DNA of 64,000 nucleotides, taken from NCBI RefSeq assembly GCF_016401385.1, contig NZ_JAEACF010000001.1, positions 3,286,001 through 3,350,000 of the forward strand, written 5' to 3'. This document shows, in pieces, positions 1 through 8,760 of the stretch. Position 1 is the stretch's first letter. Each line of letters starts with the position of its first letter. The notes under the pieces were generated by a model. That model worked only from the letters and a program-made list of their open reading frames with translations, was not told the origin of the DNA and ran no database searches. The stretch is from Fictibacillus halophilus. Its GTDB lineage: Bacteria; Bacillota; Bacilli; Bacillales; Fictibacillaceae. The position numbers were made by a program, and so were the translations under genes.

Positions 1-1977
1 ATCTTTTCCGTCTCCACTAACAACACCGGGCTCTCCAGTCAGTTCTGCTTCATTCAACCATTGCAGACCTTCGTGAGTACCACCGATCGGTTTATAATGC
101 GCGTATGCTTCGTTCACGAAGTGCAAAGCATTCTTCTTAAACGTAGCATCATCACTGCCACCTACAACGTAGATCGCATCAAAGATAACGGAAGTCGCTG
201 TCAAGAACGTATGCATGATCTCTAATTCAGATCCGTCATCCGTTGTGCGCCTACCTAACTTATCACTGATACATTCACCCTGAATACCACTGCTCTTTAA
301 AGTCTGTAAAATATCTGCCACTTCACCGCTTACAATCGAGCCAACAATGACACCGACTTTTCTCGTCTTAGGGCTTTTAACCGTATTCAGCTGGCTGAGA
401 GCTGGTGAAGACTTCGTAACGGAAGATTCTTCTCCTTGAGGAGGTACTGCATCAATTGCTTCTGCAAAAGCAGTCGCAAGCTCCACACTCACGTTTCCAA
501 ACATATCTACGACTTGCTGTTGCACGGATTTACTCTTCACTTTACCCAGCTCAAAACTAAAAGCGTTCTTTAGATGCTGTTTTTCCGGCTCGCTCATACT
601 GTTCCAGAAAAGCGTGGCTTGAGAGAAGTGATCTTTAAAGCTCTCGCTTCTGCCTCTGATTTTTCTTCCATCTACTTTTTCTTGATAATGAACATATCCA
701 CCTTCTGCTTCTGGAGTAGGTGATGGTGTATTTGCTGCAAGGGAATTCTTGTGATAACTCACTTGCCCTCTATTGATTGTATGTCGTGAAATGCCATCAC
801 GTTGATTGTTATGAAACGGACAAACTGGTCGATTAATCGGGAGTTCGTGGAAGTTAGGTCCTCCAAGACGAGACAGTTGTGTATCTGTATAGGAGAACAA
901 GCGTCCTTGTAAAAGGGGATCATTTGAAAAATCAATTCCTGGTACAACATGTCCCGGATGGAAAGCAACTTGCTCTGTTTCGGCAAACACGTTATCCACG
1001 TTACGGTTCAACGTCATCTTGCCGACAATTTTTACCGGCACATCCTCTTCTGGCCACAATTTCGTCGGATCTAGAATATCAAAATCAAAGTTAAATTCAT
1101 CTTCTTCCGCAATGATTTGAAGTCCTAGCTCATATTCTGGATAATCTCCATTTTCAATGGATTCCCAAAGATCTCTGCGGTGGAAATCCGGATCTTTCCC
1201 GGAAATCTTTTGTGCTTCATCCCACACGAGTGAATGTGTACCTAAGACTGGCTTCCAGTGAAACTTTACGAAATGCGCTTTCCCTTCATCGTTCACAAGT
1301 CTGAACGTATGAACGCCGAATCCTTCCATCATACGAAAGCTTCGTGGGATCGCTCGGTCTGACATCGCCCACATCACCATATGTGCAGACTCTTGGTTGT
1401 TGGCCACAAAGTCCCAAAACGTATCATGCGCGCTTGCTGCTTGCGGCATCTCGTTATGAGGCTCTGGTTTTAACGCATGAACGAGATCGGGAAACTTGAT
1501 CGCATCTTGAATGAAGAAAACCGGAATATTGTTTCCAACAAGATCGTAGTTTCCTTCTTCTGTATAAAATTTAGTTGCAAAGCCGCGCGCGTCACGCACC
1601 GTTTCAGCAGATCCACGTGAACCTGCTACGGTTGAAAAACGGACGAACGTTGGTGTTTTTTTAGAGGTATCATTTAAGAAATCTGCTTTTGTAAATTCAC
1701 TCAAAGACTCATATAATTCAAACTCACCATGAGCCGCGAACCCACGAGCATGTACGATACGCTCAGGAATTCTTTCATGGTCAAAGTGAGTCATTTTTTC
1801 CCGAAAATGAAAATCTTCCATAAGTGTTGGACCACGTTCTCCCGCTTTAAGCGAGAATTCGTCTTCAGCAACTTTTAACCCTTGATTGGTCGTTAACTTT
1901 TTGCCTTTGTCATCTGCACGATACTGTTCCAGCTGTTCATTCTTGCTGTTGCCGTTCACTTTGTTCTGATCGCTCAT
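1..1977 (-). CDS. katE: Large-subunit catalase with C-terminal DJ-1/PfpI-like domain (3' end outside window)
   Basis: Monofunctional haem catalase that dismutates hydrogen peroxide in the cytoplasm. 659 codons are visible and the frame is still open at the window edge; B. subtilis KatE has 686 residues, so little is missing. The catalytic His lies in RIVHARG (about residue 76), the distal Asn in VGNNIPVFF, and the haem-ligand Tyr in RLFSYTDTQ. The last 130 or so residues (from KTRKVGVIVGS) form the class-I/DJ-1-like domain found only in large catalases. The ATG start has AGAGGA just upstream. A SigB-type promoter 45 bp upstream suggests general-stress control. The assignment to the family is secure; the symbol is by analogy. 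Confidence 0.93.
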   Translation of the reverse strand, partial: MSDQNKVNGNSKNEQLEQYRADDKGKKLTTNQGLKVAEDEFSLKAGERGPTLMEDFHFREKMTHFDHERIPERIVHARGFAAHGEFELYESLSEFTKADFLNDTSKKTPTFVRFSTVAGSRGSAETVRDARGFATKFYTEEGNYDLVGNNIPVFFIQDAIKFPDLVHALKPEPHNEMPQAASAHDTFWDFVANNQESAHMVMWAMSDRAIPRSFRMMEGFGVHTFRLVNDEGKAHFVKFHWKPVLGTHSLVWDEAQKISGKDPDFHRRDLWESIENGDYPEYELGLQIIAEEDEFNFDFDILDPTKLWPEEDVPVKIVGKMTLNRNVDNVFAETEQVAFHPGHVVPGIDFSNDPLLQGRLFSYTDTQLSRLGGPNFHELPINRPVCPFHNNQRDGISRHTINRGQVSYHKNSLAANTPSPTPEAEGGYVHYQEKVDGRKIRGRSESFKDHFSQATLFWNSMSEPEKQHLKNAFSFELGKVKSKSVQQQVVDMFGNVSVELATAFAEAIDAVPPQGEESSVTKSSPALSQLNTVKSPKTRKVGVIVGSIVSGEVADILQTLKSSGIQGECISDKLGRRTTDDGSELEIMHTFLTATSVIFDAIYVVGGSDDATFKKNALHFVNEAYAHYKPIGGTHEGLQWLNEAELTGEPGVVSGDGKD

Positions 1978-2021
1978 TTAACTAATCCTCTCTTTATGTA
2001 TTTTCACATCATAAAGAGACC

Positions 2022-2047
2022 TTTCCCTACCTATTTAGGAAGCAAAC
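2022..2047 (-). promoter_or_regulatory. Candidate SigB promoter of the catalase gene
   Basis: On the minus strand GTTTGC (2042-2047) and GGGAAA (2022-2027) are separated by 14 bp, matching the general-stress sigma-B pattern GTTT(AA)-N12-15-GGGWAW. It sits 45 bp upstream of the catalase start. B. subtilis katE is SigB-dependent, which fits. Transcription from it is inferred. Confidence 0.55.
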
Positions 2048-2148
2048 TGATTTTTTATAAAAGTCCTACGCCCTCAAAGTTAAAATAGTTACTTTTTCGT
2101 GTACCGAAACTGATCGTTACATATACCTATATGGGTATTCAACTCGTT

Positions 2149-2247
2149 CAATCCATAAGTTTATGAAAGCAATCCAGAAATTTCGGCTGTTTATCCACGA
2201 GATTAGTCGCTCAATCCAAAAGTTTTAATGGTTTATCCGCAAGTTTA
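2149..2247. repeat. 21-bp phased direct-repeat array (core ATCCAnAAGTT)
   Basis: The core ATCC(A/G)nAAGTT recurs at 2151, 2172, 2193, 2214 and 2235, exactly 21 bp apart, with about 10 variable bases between cores. The most conserved positions are ATCC and the following A-rich/GTT part. It occupies the gap between the ParMR operon terminator and the catalase promoter. There is no coding potential with a ribosome site. The rest of this 374-bp gap holds only the catalase promoter and the terminator. Confidence 0.7.
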
Positions 2248-2313
2248 CAATCCTCGACAAATTACGCACCTTAATTTCTCTCACATACCCCGTAGCATGA
2301 AACCTCACTTTTA

Positions 2314-2343
2314 TAAAAAAACGCAGCTGATTATTCAGCTGCG
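2314..2343 (-). terminator. Intrinsic terminator of the parM-parR-like operon
   Basis: Perfect 9-bp stem CGCAGCTGA/TCAGCTGCG (2322-2330, 2335-2343) with TTAT loop, followed on the minus strand by a run of T residues (2314-2320). It lies 8 bp after the ParR-like stop codon. Confidence 0.85.
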
Positions 2344-2351
2344 CTTTCTAC

Positions 2352-2939
2352 TTACTTATTCATATGTGCTAGGAAATCCCCAAGCAGATTTTCCATTTCC
2401 TGCTCTGGATTTTGTGTTTCTTCTTTTTCTTCAGGCTCATCTCGCTTTGCGCTGTCCCAATCAAATTGACTAAGATCATCATCGTCAAAGTCATCGGTTG
2501 AGTTTTCGGTTTCCATTGGATTTTCAAACTGATCCAATGAATCCTCATCACGCTGCATGTCTTCCTGTAAATATAAAGCCTGGTCAATATCGGTTGCATT
2601 GCTGTTTAAAGCCGCCAGTAACGATGCTGTTCTTACAGGATTGGATATAAGCTGATACAAAATATTGCCTAACAAGGCCTCTGAATGTTCATGCTTTAAC
2701 CAATCACGCTGCATCTTACTTAGATTTTTCGGCAACGGTATCGTAATCGTCTCTCGATCTCTTTGGATGTCTTGTCCGACACCTTGAAGAACATACTCTG
2801 AGATCTTGCTCGAAAAATTGCGCCTCTCCGTCTCTTTCAGCTTTTGAAGCTGTTTGATGACGTGATCTGGGGTGTCAGAGGGGATACGAAAAGCAATCGT
2901 TTTACCTCTTGTAATCTCATTGGATGCTTTTTTGTCCAT
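2352..2939 (-). CDS. ParR/StbB-like DNA-binding adaptor of an actin-type partition system
   Basis: 195-residue protein 14 bp downstream of the ParM-like gene, so surely co-transcribed. Residues 10-55 (GKTIAFRIPSDTPDHVIKQL onward) look like a ribbon-helix-helix DNA-binding segment: one beta strand and two helices. Residues 140-190 are very acidic (DDFDDDDLSQFDWD, EPEEKEE). In plasmid type II partition systems the gene after parM encodes the centromere-binding adaptor ParR, and this protein fits in size, order and fold prediction. The likely binding site is the phased GYAAAC array upstream of the operon. Direct similarity to a characterised ParR could not be tested here, so the role rests on context. 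Confidence 0.65.
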   Translation of the reverse strand: MDKKASNEITRGKTIAFRIPSDTPDHVIKQLQKLKETERRNFSSKISEYVLQGVGQDIQRDRETITIPLPKNLSKMQRDWLKHEHSEALLGNILYQLISNPVRTASLLAALNSNATDIDQALYLQEDMQRDEDSLDQFENPMETENSTDDFDDDDLSQFDWDSAKRDEPEEKEETQNPEQEMENLLGDFLAHMNK

Positions 2940-2953
2940 TTCATCACCCTTGT

Positions 2954-4141
2954 TTAAGCTTTAACGGCTTTTTTGTCTTTATCCTCGCTCTTTTTCTCTT
3001 TTGGCGCAGTTCTTCTTAAGTGATCAGAGATCAGCTTATAATACGCGTTTGCCATCATCCAGATGCTTTCTTTCTCATCTTCAAAAAAGTCGATATTGTA
3101 GCCATCTAGGTTATTGTTTAACGTCTTAATATAATCTTTAAGTACCGCAGATCCTCCACCTACAAAATAGCAGATTTCAGTTTGCGAATTCTTTTGCCAT
3201 ACGTTGCGAAGAAGACGATATTGCTTTTTCGCCAAGTCTACTAAAATACGATCCGTAATGTCATGAACACTCGTACGGCTTCCACGCACCATGATGTGGT
3301 TGCGGTTCGTCTTCTTCGTAATGATATCTACTACATCACGTCGGCTGTCGAGTTCTACGCCATGCTTAGAGCGGATTTCTTCTCTAATTTGTTCTAGCGC
3401 TTCTGAAACACCAAGATTAAAGCCTTGAGCTTTGTCGTCATCAACGTTTCTATTTTTAATAACTGCGATATCTGTAGATAGACCACCAATATCTTGAATT
3501 AGAATAGGCTTGTCGATCAGGTCTTTATTAATAATGTTTAAGTCGTTATCCATAACAAGGTTAATAAAAGCAGCAAAACCTTCTGGATATACTTTAACTT
3601 CTTCAAACTTTAAGTTAACTTTAATTCCTTGGTACTTAGGCGTTACTAGGAATTCTACTTGGTGAACAGATCCTAATAGTTTTGAACGATATCCAGCATC
3701 CTTACCTTCTTTTACTTCGCGTAGAGGAAGGCCTGTACCTAAAATATAGCTTGTATCAATCACATTGTTGTTTTTAGTAAATGATTTAGCATTATCTTCA
3801 TTTACAGCATCAAGAGCTAATGCAGCGAAAAGCATGATCAATGTTTGATCTTCTTCCGATTTACTGCTTCCTGGGTCTAATTCAGTAGAGTTATCGCTCT
3901 TAGCAGCAAGCTGACCAACACGATAAATTACATTGTTTTCTTTAAGGGCAGGGGAGTGAACTCTAATATGTATGCCTTCTAAAGGATCTTTGCTGTCTAA
4001 CTCCTCAATCCCGATTACAGGACGGTCCTCAATATCTCTAGCAATTACGTTAGGGATGTTTAATTCATGTTCTAATGTACCGAAAATTCCTTTTAGTGAA
4101 TCGTTACCTACATCAACTGCAGCAATTCTAGAATTACTCAT
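2954..4141 (-). CDS. ParM/StbA-family actin-like ATPase
   Basis: Bacterial actin homologue of the plasmid-partition ParM/Alp family; such proteins polymerise with ATP and push DNA apart. 395 residues. Actin-fold motifs are present: phosphate-1 loop DVGNDSLKG (10-18), phosphate-2 loop DIGGLSTD (217-224), and adenosine motif VGGGSAVL (327-334). The C-terminal 20 residues are a Lys/Glu-rich tail. The ATG start is preceded by AAAGGA. It is first in a two-gene operon with the ParR-like gene, with a sigma-A-like promoter and a repeat array upstream. MreB is excluded because the motifs and length are ParM-like. Such genes usually sit on plasmids, so a chromosomal location near the origin is notable. 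Confidence 0.85.
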   Translation of the reverse strand: MSNSRIAAVDVGNDSLKGIFGTLEHELNIPNVIARDIEDRPVIGIEELDSKDPLEGIHIRVHSPALKENNVIYRVGQLAAKSDNSTELDPGSSKSEEDQTLIMLFAALALDAVNEDNAKSFTKNNNVIDTSYILGTGLPLREVKEGKDAGYRSKLLGSVHQVEFLVTPKYQGIKVNLKFEEVKVYPEGFAAFINLVMDNDLNIINKDLIDKPILIQDIGGLSTDIAVIKNRNVDDDKAQGFNLGVSEALEQIREEIRSKHGVELDSRRDVVDIITKKTNRNHIMVRGSRTSVHDITDRILVDLAKKQYRLLRNVWQKNSQTEICYFVGGGSAVLKDYIKTLNNNLDGYNIDFFEDEKESIWMMANAYYKLISDHLRRTAPKEKKSEDKDKKAVKA

Positions 4142-4191
4142 GGGCGTACATCCTTTCTCTTTTCAAATTATTATTTTGTTTCTATATAAAT

Positions 4192-4220
4192 AGATTAGAG
4201 GGTTAACTGAAATTAAACAA
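4192..4220 (-). promoter_or_regulatory. Predicted sigma-A promoter of the parM-like operon
   Basis: Minus-strand TTGTTT (4215-4220), 17-bp spacer, TAATCT (4192-4197), about 50 bp upstream of the ParM-like start. It lies directly next to the GYAAAC array, so occupancy of the array could repress it, as ParR does at plasmid parC (inference). Confidence 0.45.
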
Positions 4221-4246
4221 TGCCTATTTTTCTTTTTAATATATTT

Positions 4247-4412
4247 GTAAACACGCAAACATTTTCTGTAAACTTGCAAACATTGTTGTAAACAAATCGA
4301 TCAATGCTAAATAAACCTTGTCATATCAACATGTAAACAACTTTGTAAACTTGCAAACAAATAAGCAAACAAATGCAAACATATTTGTAAACTTGTAAAC
4401 TAATTTGTTTGC
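4247..4412. repeat. Centromere-like phased array of GYAAAC repeats
   Basis: Twelve copies of GTAAAC or GCAAAC in plus orientation start at 4247, 4255, 4268, 4276, 4288, 4333, 4345, 4353, 4365, 4375, 4387 and 4395, with one inverted copy at 4407-4412. Spacing alternates near 8 and 12 bp, so alternate copies fall 20-22 bp apart, two helical turns on one DNA face. A gap at 4294-4332 splits the array into two blocks. Iterated sites beside the parM promoter are the hallmark of plasmid parC centromeres. The array fills the space between the ParM-like operon and the divergent beta-helix gene. Confidence 0.75.
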
Positions 4413-4530
4413 ATTCGAAAAATAGCGTTCAAAATACCACTCCCCCACTCCTAATACATGCTGATTATATTATTTAAGATAGGGAAATCATGATTTATAA
4501 TCTATTCAAATGAGACGAGGTGATCGTTAA

Positions 4531-6096
4531 ATGATTACACTTAATAAACACCATGATCCACTTACTAACAAAACCTTGATAAAACAATTGAAAAAAAAGC
4601 ATACTCGAACAGAATCAGAAGACCTACTAATTTCAGAGAATCTATTCAAGGATTCATCAAAAAAGTATAGTCAAAATACCAGAAATACTTTTGATTGGTT
4701 TAAATACGCAACCAAAAGTATGGTGATTAAAAAAGCACGCTATAACGACGTATGTACAACCGATTGGGAAAAAGACGAGCAAGATAACATCTTTCCAAAA
4801 TGGATCTCGAAGCTAAATGAGCAGTACGAGATGCTTTATCGTTATATAAAAGAGGAAGTAAACGTAATAGATTATGGAGCGGTAGGAGATGGAGTAACAG
4901 ATAATACTGAAGCTTTTAAAAAAGCAATCGGCAAAGGAAGAGTAATCGTACGTATTCCAGAAGGAAAATTCGTAACAAAAGGCATTAAATTGCCTTCATG
5001 GACGATCCTTTTAGGAGAAGGAAAAGGTAAAACGACCCTACAATTGCATAATGACTCTCCTAAAGCGCAGTGGCTTATCACGAATAAGAACCATTTTAAA
5101 GGTAATCGAAATATAGCCGTAAAGGGAATGACTCTTGATTGGAACATAGAACGGCTCGGACAAGAGGAAAAAACAAGTGCAGGAAACAATCGGTCGAGTT
5201 GTTTAACCTTCGCTAACGTCACATATGGCTGGATGTTTGACTTAGAAGCCGTTAATCCAGGGCTGCACGGGTTTGATGTGTCTTCTTCTCTATATACTTA
5301 CCTAGGAGATGGTACTCGTTCTAGAGGAGGAAGTAAATACATCTGGTTAGATAACCTCAACGGTCATGGGTTTGGTGATGATGGGATTACTACACACCAC
5401 AGTGAGTATATCTTTATTTCCAACTCCCATATGAGCGACCCAAGCGGTAGGTCCCATAAGAAAGGGTTTTCGAACTCTAACGGCATTGAAATCGATGACG
5501 GTTCTCATAATGTTTGGCTCCTTAACAACTCAACAGCTCGTTGCTTTGGAGGCGTTGAGGTTAAAGCACATCATAATGCGTCTGCAGCTACAAATGTGCA
5601 TATCTATGGTCATTTATCAGTCAACGATAATCGGTCCTACAATTTTCGTCATATTGGCCATCATAAAGATATAGATCCTGAATCTAAAACAGCTCATCAT
5701 ATATCGGCTACCAATCTCATTAGCGTCGCTCCTATCTATACTGAGCTTTATAAAGATTCTACACCGCGTGGACTTGTTGTATCAGGATATAATCATGTTG
5801 TCATCAACGGATTTACCGTACTAGGTGATCCCACATATAACTATGAAGGCAATCCGGTTATAGCCATCCAATATCGAGCTCGTAACGTAATTTTAAATAA
5901 TATTTTCGTAAAAGATTTTACAACCTCTGGACCCGCTGTAAAAGTATACGGAGGACCTCATCGAGCTAATGATATTACACTTAAAGGCATTCGTTGCAAT
6001 CATTATTTTACAAAAGCGATAGAAATTGCTTCTGACATCGAAAATGCTATTGCAGAAGAGATTGTTATTGAAAAAGAGACATCTAGCACTACGTAG
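4531..6096 (+). CDS. Right-handed beta-helix protein (pectate lyase superfamily-like)
   Basis: 521 residues. From about residue 112 the sequence VIDYGAVGDGVTDNTEAFKK is the typical opening of the Pectate_lyase_3 / GH28-related beta-helix fold, followed by IPEGKF and many short beta-rich repeats up to the C-terminus. No signal peptide or membrane segment is visible. The N-terminal 110 residues are Lys/Asn-rich and unrecognised. Family members include phage tail spikes, polysaccharide lyases and sugar epimerases, so the substrate cannot be named. The ATG start has AGGTGAT 9 bp upstream. It is monocistronic, divergent from the partition operon, and ends in a hairpin that contains its own stop codon. 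Confidence 0.8.
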   Translation: MITLNKHHDPLTNKTLIKQLKKKHTRTESEDLLISENLFKDSSKKYSQNTRNTFDWFKYATKSMVIKKARYNDVCTTDWEKDEQDNIFPKWISKLNEQYEMLYRYIKEEVNVIDYGAVGDGVTDNTEAFKKAIGKGRVIVRIPEGKFVTKGIKLPSWTILLGEGKGKTTLQLHNDSPKAQWLITNKNHFKGNRNIAVKGMTLDWNIERLGQEEKTSAGNNRSSCLTFANVTYGWMFDLEAVNPGLHGFDVSSSLYTYLGDGTRSRGGSKYIWLDNLNGHGFGDDGITTHHSEYIFISNSHMSDPSGRSHKKGFSNSNGIEIDDGSHNVWLLNNSTARCFGGVEVKAHHNASAATNVHIYGHLSVNDNRSYNFRHIGHHKDIDPESKTAHHISATNLISVAPIYTELYKDSTPRGLVVSGYNHVVINGFTVLGDPTYNYEGNPVIAIQYRARNVILNNIFVKDFTTSGPAVKVYGGPHRANDITLKGIRCNHYFTKAIEIASDIENAIAEEIVIEKETSSTT

Positions 6097-6105
6097 ATGT
6101 CTCTT
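6074..6105. terminator. Bidirectional terminator between convergent genes
   Basis: Perfect 12-bp stem AAGAGACATCTA/TAGATGTCTCTT (6074-6085, 6094-6105). The TAG stop of the beta-helix gene lies in the 3' arm. Five T residues follow on the minus strand and a weaker T-rich tail on the plus strand, serving both converging genes. Confidence 0.75.
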
Positions 6106-6113
6106 ACCTTTTG

Positions 6114-6659
6114 TTATAGCGTTTTTTCGAGTTGAATGTCTAATGGTTCTCTTTTTAAGATACTCTTATTTATTTCTTCGGCTGGTACTGCTAAACACCC
6201 GACAGCGTGATAAAACGCCTGTGATTCAATTGAGGGATGTGCTGCAATATAGAGTTTCTTCCCACCTAACCTCTTTGCTTCCTGAAAGCATACAGCAAAA
6301 AGTTTCTTACCAATGCCCATTCCCCTAGCATCCTTTGAGACATGTAGATAAGGTAGCTCTACATATTGCTCATCTGAACCGAAGCATTCACCCTCAACAT
6401 TGGCAAACCCCACTAACTTTTTGTGATTCCATGCTGCTACAACCACTCCCCCGTTGCTTACACATTTCCTCAACTCTTTGATTATCTGTACCTTTTTACC
6501 ATCAGACCAGTCATCAATAAAGTAGTCGTCCTTTATTTTGTAGGCACTATCTTCTACATACAATACCTGTTTTGTTTCTTGAAATCGGTTAAATTCTCTT
6601 AAGAAATTATTCGTTAATTCGCTATTGCTCACTATTTTACACGTAATAAGGTTCTTCAT
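6114..6659 (-). CDS. GNAT-family N-acetyltransferase
   Basis: 181-residue cytoplasmic acyltransferase using acetyl-CoA. The acetyl-CoA pyrophosphate-binding motif is seen in ARGMGIGKKLF (about 111-121), preceded by the beta-4 strand LPYLHVS and followed by a helix rich in Lys/Arg and IAAHPSIESQAFYHAVGC, a typical motif B. The substrate is unknown. It lies 13 bp downstream of the MutS2-like gene on the same strand and probably shares its transcript. Confidence 0.85.
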   Translation of the reverse strand: MKNLITCKIVSNSELTNNFLREFNRFQETKQVLYVEDSAYKIKDDYFIDDWSDGKKVQIIKELRKCVSNGGVVVAAWNHKKLVGFANVEGECFGSDEQYVELPYLHVSKDARGMGIGKKLFAVCFQEAKRLGGKKLYIAAHPSIESQAFYHAVGCLAVPAEEINKSILKREPLDIQLEKTL

Positions 6660-6672
6660 TTAGCTCCCTCTC

Positions 6673-8625
6673 CTAATCTTCTTCTCTTTCTATAGATAGG
6701 CCTTCAACATGACGCTTTCTCATGGAGTTTTTCTTTTTTCGATCTTCCTTTGACTCGAATACAATATCCATATCGTAATTTTTTGGATAGAGCATTTTAC
6801 TCTCAATATGAAGTTTTAGGCGCTTTTTATGAATGTTATGCTTAGTTTCTCCGACCACAACACCTAGTTCTCCGTGATCGTTCTCTAACTTGTATACGAT
6901 TCCAGCGGCTTTTAGGCTTGAAACAAATACGCGGTCACCAATATGAAAAACTTCCCCTAATTGCTCTTCCGTTTTTCGTGGTTTCTCCAATTGTTTTTTT
7001 ACAGTAGCCTGTGCTTTATAACGTAACTCATCTATTTTCCCAAAATCATCTGTGGAAAACACTGAAACTTCATTCTTATCCACATGTGGATAACTTTCTT
7101 TTTGTGTAATAAGTTGTGCACGGTGGATAATTTCATCGTCCATCCCCAGCTTCTTTGCAATCGAGAAGGCCTGACTCTTACCTGCTTTACCGATAATGAG
7201 AGAATACGTTGGTTGAAGCGTTTCAAGGTTAAAATCCATCGATCCGTTTTCAAATCCGGGTGTAACAGAGGCGAATTCTTTTATTTCACTATAATGAGTG
7301 GTTGCTAGTATCATACTTCCTTTGCTGTACAATCTCTCAAGAATAGCAACCGCTAGCCCCATCCCTTCAGAAGGATCCGTTCCAGCACCTAGTTCATCTA
7401 AAATCACTAAATCTTGTGGTCCCGCATCTCTCAAAATGGATATAATTGTCGTCATATGAGAAGAGAATGTACTTAACGATTGTTCAATACTTTGCCCATC
7501 TCCTATATCAACAAAAACTTCTCTAAATACCGCAAATTCACTGCCTTCATCAACAGGTACATGCAGACCTGTTTGAACCATTAACGTTAATAATCCTACT
7601 GTTTTTATGGCTACTGTTTTACCTCCTGTATTAGGGCCGGTGATGACGAGTGACTGATAGTTTTTGCCGAGATTAAAATGCAATGGTACACATTTTTCTC
7701 CGATCAGCGGATGTTTGCCGTTTATAATGTTTATTTTGTTCTCTTGATTTAACGCTACTGCACTAGCATCTAAAACTCGGCTATATTTTGCTTTTGCAAA
7801 GATAAAATCGTAATGTATCATTGCTTCAATCGTAATATGCAATTCCCTCTCATAACTCGCAACCATACCTGTTAGCACGCCTAGAATCATAGAGATCTCG
7901 ATTTCCTCTTCCGCTCTAAGCATACTGATTTCGGTTTGAAGTTTGCGAATATCATGAGGTTCTATATACACGGTAGCGCCACTTGAGGAACTATCAAGTA
8001 CTTGACCATCAATATTACGCTTGTATTTGCTCTTAACAGGAATAACATAACGACCATCTCTCATGGAAACGATTTGATCTTGCAGCATATCCCGGTAAAC
8101 AGAAGACTTCATCATGTTATCGAGCTTGGATTTAATTCTTTCTTCGACAACGGTAATCTTTTTTCTTACTTTTAATAAAGCTTTGCTAGCATGATCATCT
8201 ACTCCACCGTTACGAATACAACGATAGATTTCCTCTTTTAAATCACTTAGGTCAAACATAGAGTACGCATAAGAAGATACGCTGGGTCCTACAGAAGCTT
8301 TGTCTTTCATAAATCGCTGCATCCGGCTGACGTTTTCTAAAAGACCGAATATCAATGTGAGTTGTTCGGGAGATAGATTCAATCCCTTTTTCGGTATCTC
8401 TAGAACTTGCTCCAACCCGTTTAAATTAGCGATCGGAACACTAGCACTCTTCTCTAAAATGCGTTTAGCTTCCGTCGTATCGAGCATCCATGATTGAATC
8501 ACAGACAGGTTTGAAGATGGTTCAAGCTTTTCTATCTGTTCTTTTGTAGCTTTATTTAATGCAAAAGACGCAAGTTGTTCTTTAATTTTGTTATATTCAA
8601 GCATGTTTATGGTTTGTGTATTCAA
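6673..8625 (-). CDS. MutS2-like ATPase lacking the Smr nuclease domain
   Basis: MutS-family ATPase. Walker A is ITGPNTGGKT and Walker B is LVILDELGAGTDPSEG, followed by the signature histidine ATTHYSE. MutS2 proteins act on branched DNA or stalled, collided ribosomes; the typical protein has about 785 residues with a C-terminal Smr domain. Here the protein is 650 residues, keeps the KOW-like segment (FHIGDRVFVSSLKAAGIV), and ends in a basic tail with no Smr domain, so it is a shorter paralogue. The start is taken as TTG at 8625 because GGAGGT (8633-8638) lies 7 bp before it; the upstream ATG at 8661 has no ribosome site. Confidence 0.85.
   Translation of the reverse strand: MNTQTINMLEYNKIKEQLASFALNKATKEQIEKLEPSSNLSVIQSWMLDTTEAKRILEKSASVPIANLNGLEQVLEIPKKGLNLSPEQLTLIFGLLENVSRMQRFMKDKASVGPSVSSYAYSMFDLSDLKEEIYRCIRNGGVDDHASKALLKVRKKITVVEERIKSKLDNMMKSSVYRDMLQDQIVSMRDGRYVIPVKSKYKRNIDGQVLDSSSSGATVYIEPHDIRKLQTEISMLRAEEEIEISMILGVLTGMVASYERELHITIEAMIHYDFIFAKAKYSRVLDASAVALNQENKINIINGKHPLIGEKCVPLHFNLGKNYQSLVITGPNTGGKTVAIKTVGLLTLMVQTGLHVPVDEGSEFAVFREVFVDIGDGQSIEQSLSTFSSHMTTIISILRDAGPQDLVILDELGAGTDPSEGMGLAVAILERLYSKGSMILATTHYSEIKEFASVTPGFENGSMDFNLETLQPTYSLIIGKAGKSQAFSIAKKLGMDDEIIHRAQLITQKESYPHVDKNEVSVFSTDDFGKIDELRYKAQATVKKQLEKPRKTEEQLGEVFHIGDRVFVSSLKAAGIVYKLENDHGELGVVVGETKHNIHKKRLKLHIESKMLYPKNYDMDIVFESKEDRKKKNSMRKRHVEGLSIEREED
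7076..7093. other. Palindromic pair of DnaA-box sequences inside the MutS2-like gene
   Basis: TTATCCACATGTGGATAA is a perfect palindrome made of two overlapping inverted consensus DnaA boxes (TTATCCACA). It is in coding sequence (SYPHVDK), so it may be coincidental. DnaA binding is not shown. Confidence 0.35.
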
Positions 8626-8720
8626 TGGAACTACCTCCAAATTTTTTAATAGCAAAAACAATTAACTTAAAAGAATCGTTTTTTATCCCTCCTCTTAACA
8701 GAGGCCAGGAACGTGCCAAT

Positions 8721-8754
8721 AAAAAAAGGCAGAAATGAACACGTCATTTCTGCC
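8721..8754 (-). terminator. Intrinsic terminator or leader attenuator upstream of the MutS2-like gene
   Basis: Perfect 11-bp stem GGCAGAAATGA/TCATTTCTGCC (8728-8738, 8744-8754) and seven T residues on the minus strand. It lies 95 bp before the MutS2-like start, so it either ends an unidentified upstream transcript or attenuates the gene. Confidence 0.75.
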
Positions 8755-8760
8755 TCATAG

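Noticed and set aside
2228..2473. 81-codon plus-strand frame
   Set aside because: Starts in the phased array and runs antisense through the ParR-like gene and its terminator.
4247..4412. CRISPR array
   Set aside because: Units are 6 bp with 2-7 bp linkers, no spacers of 30 bp and no cas genes; a protein-binding array explains it better.
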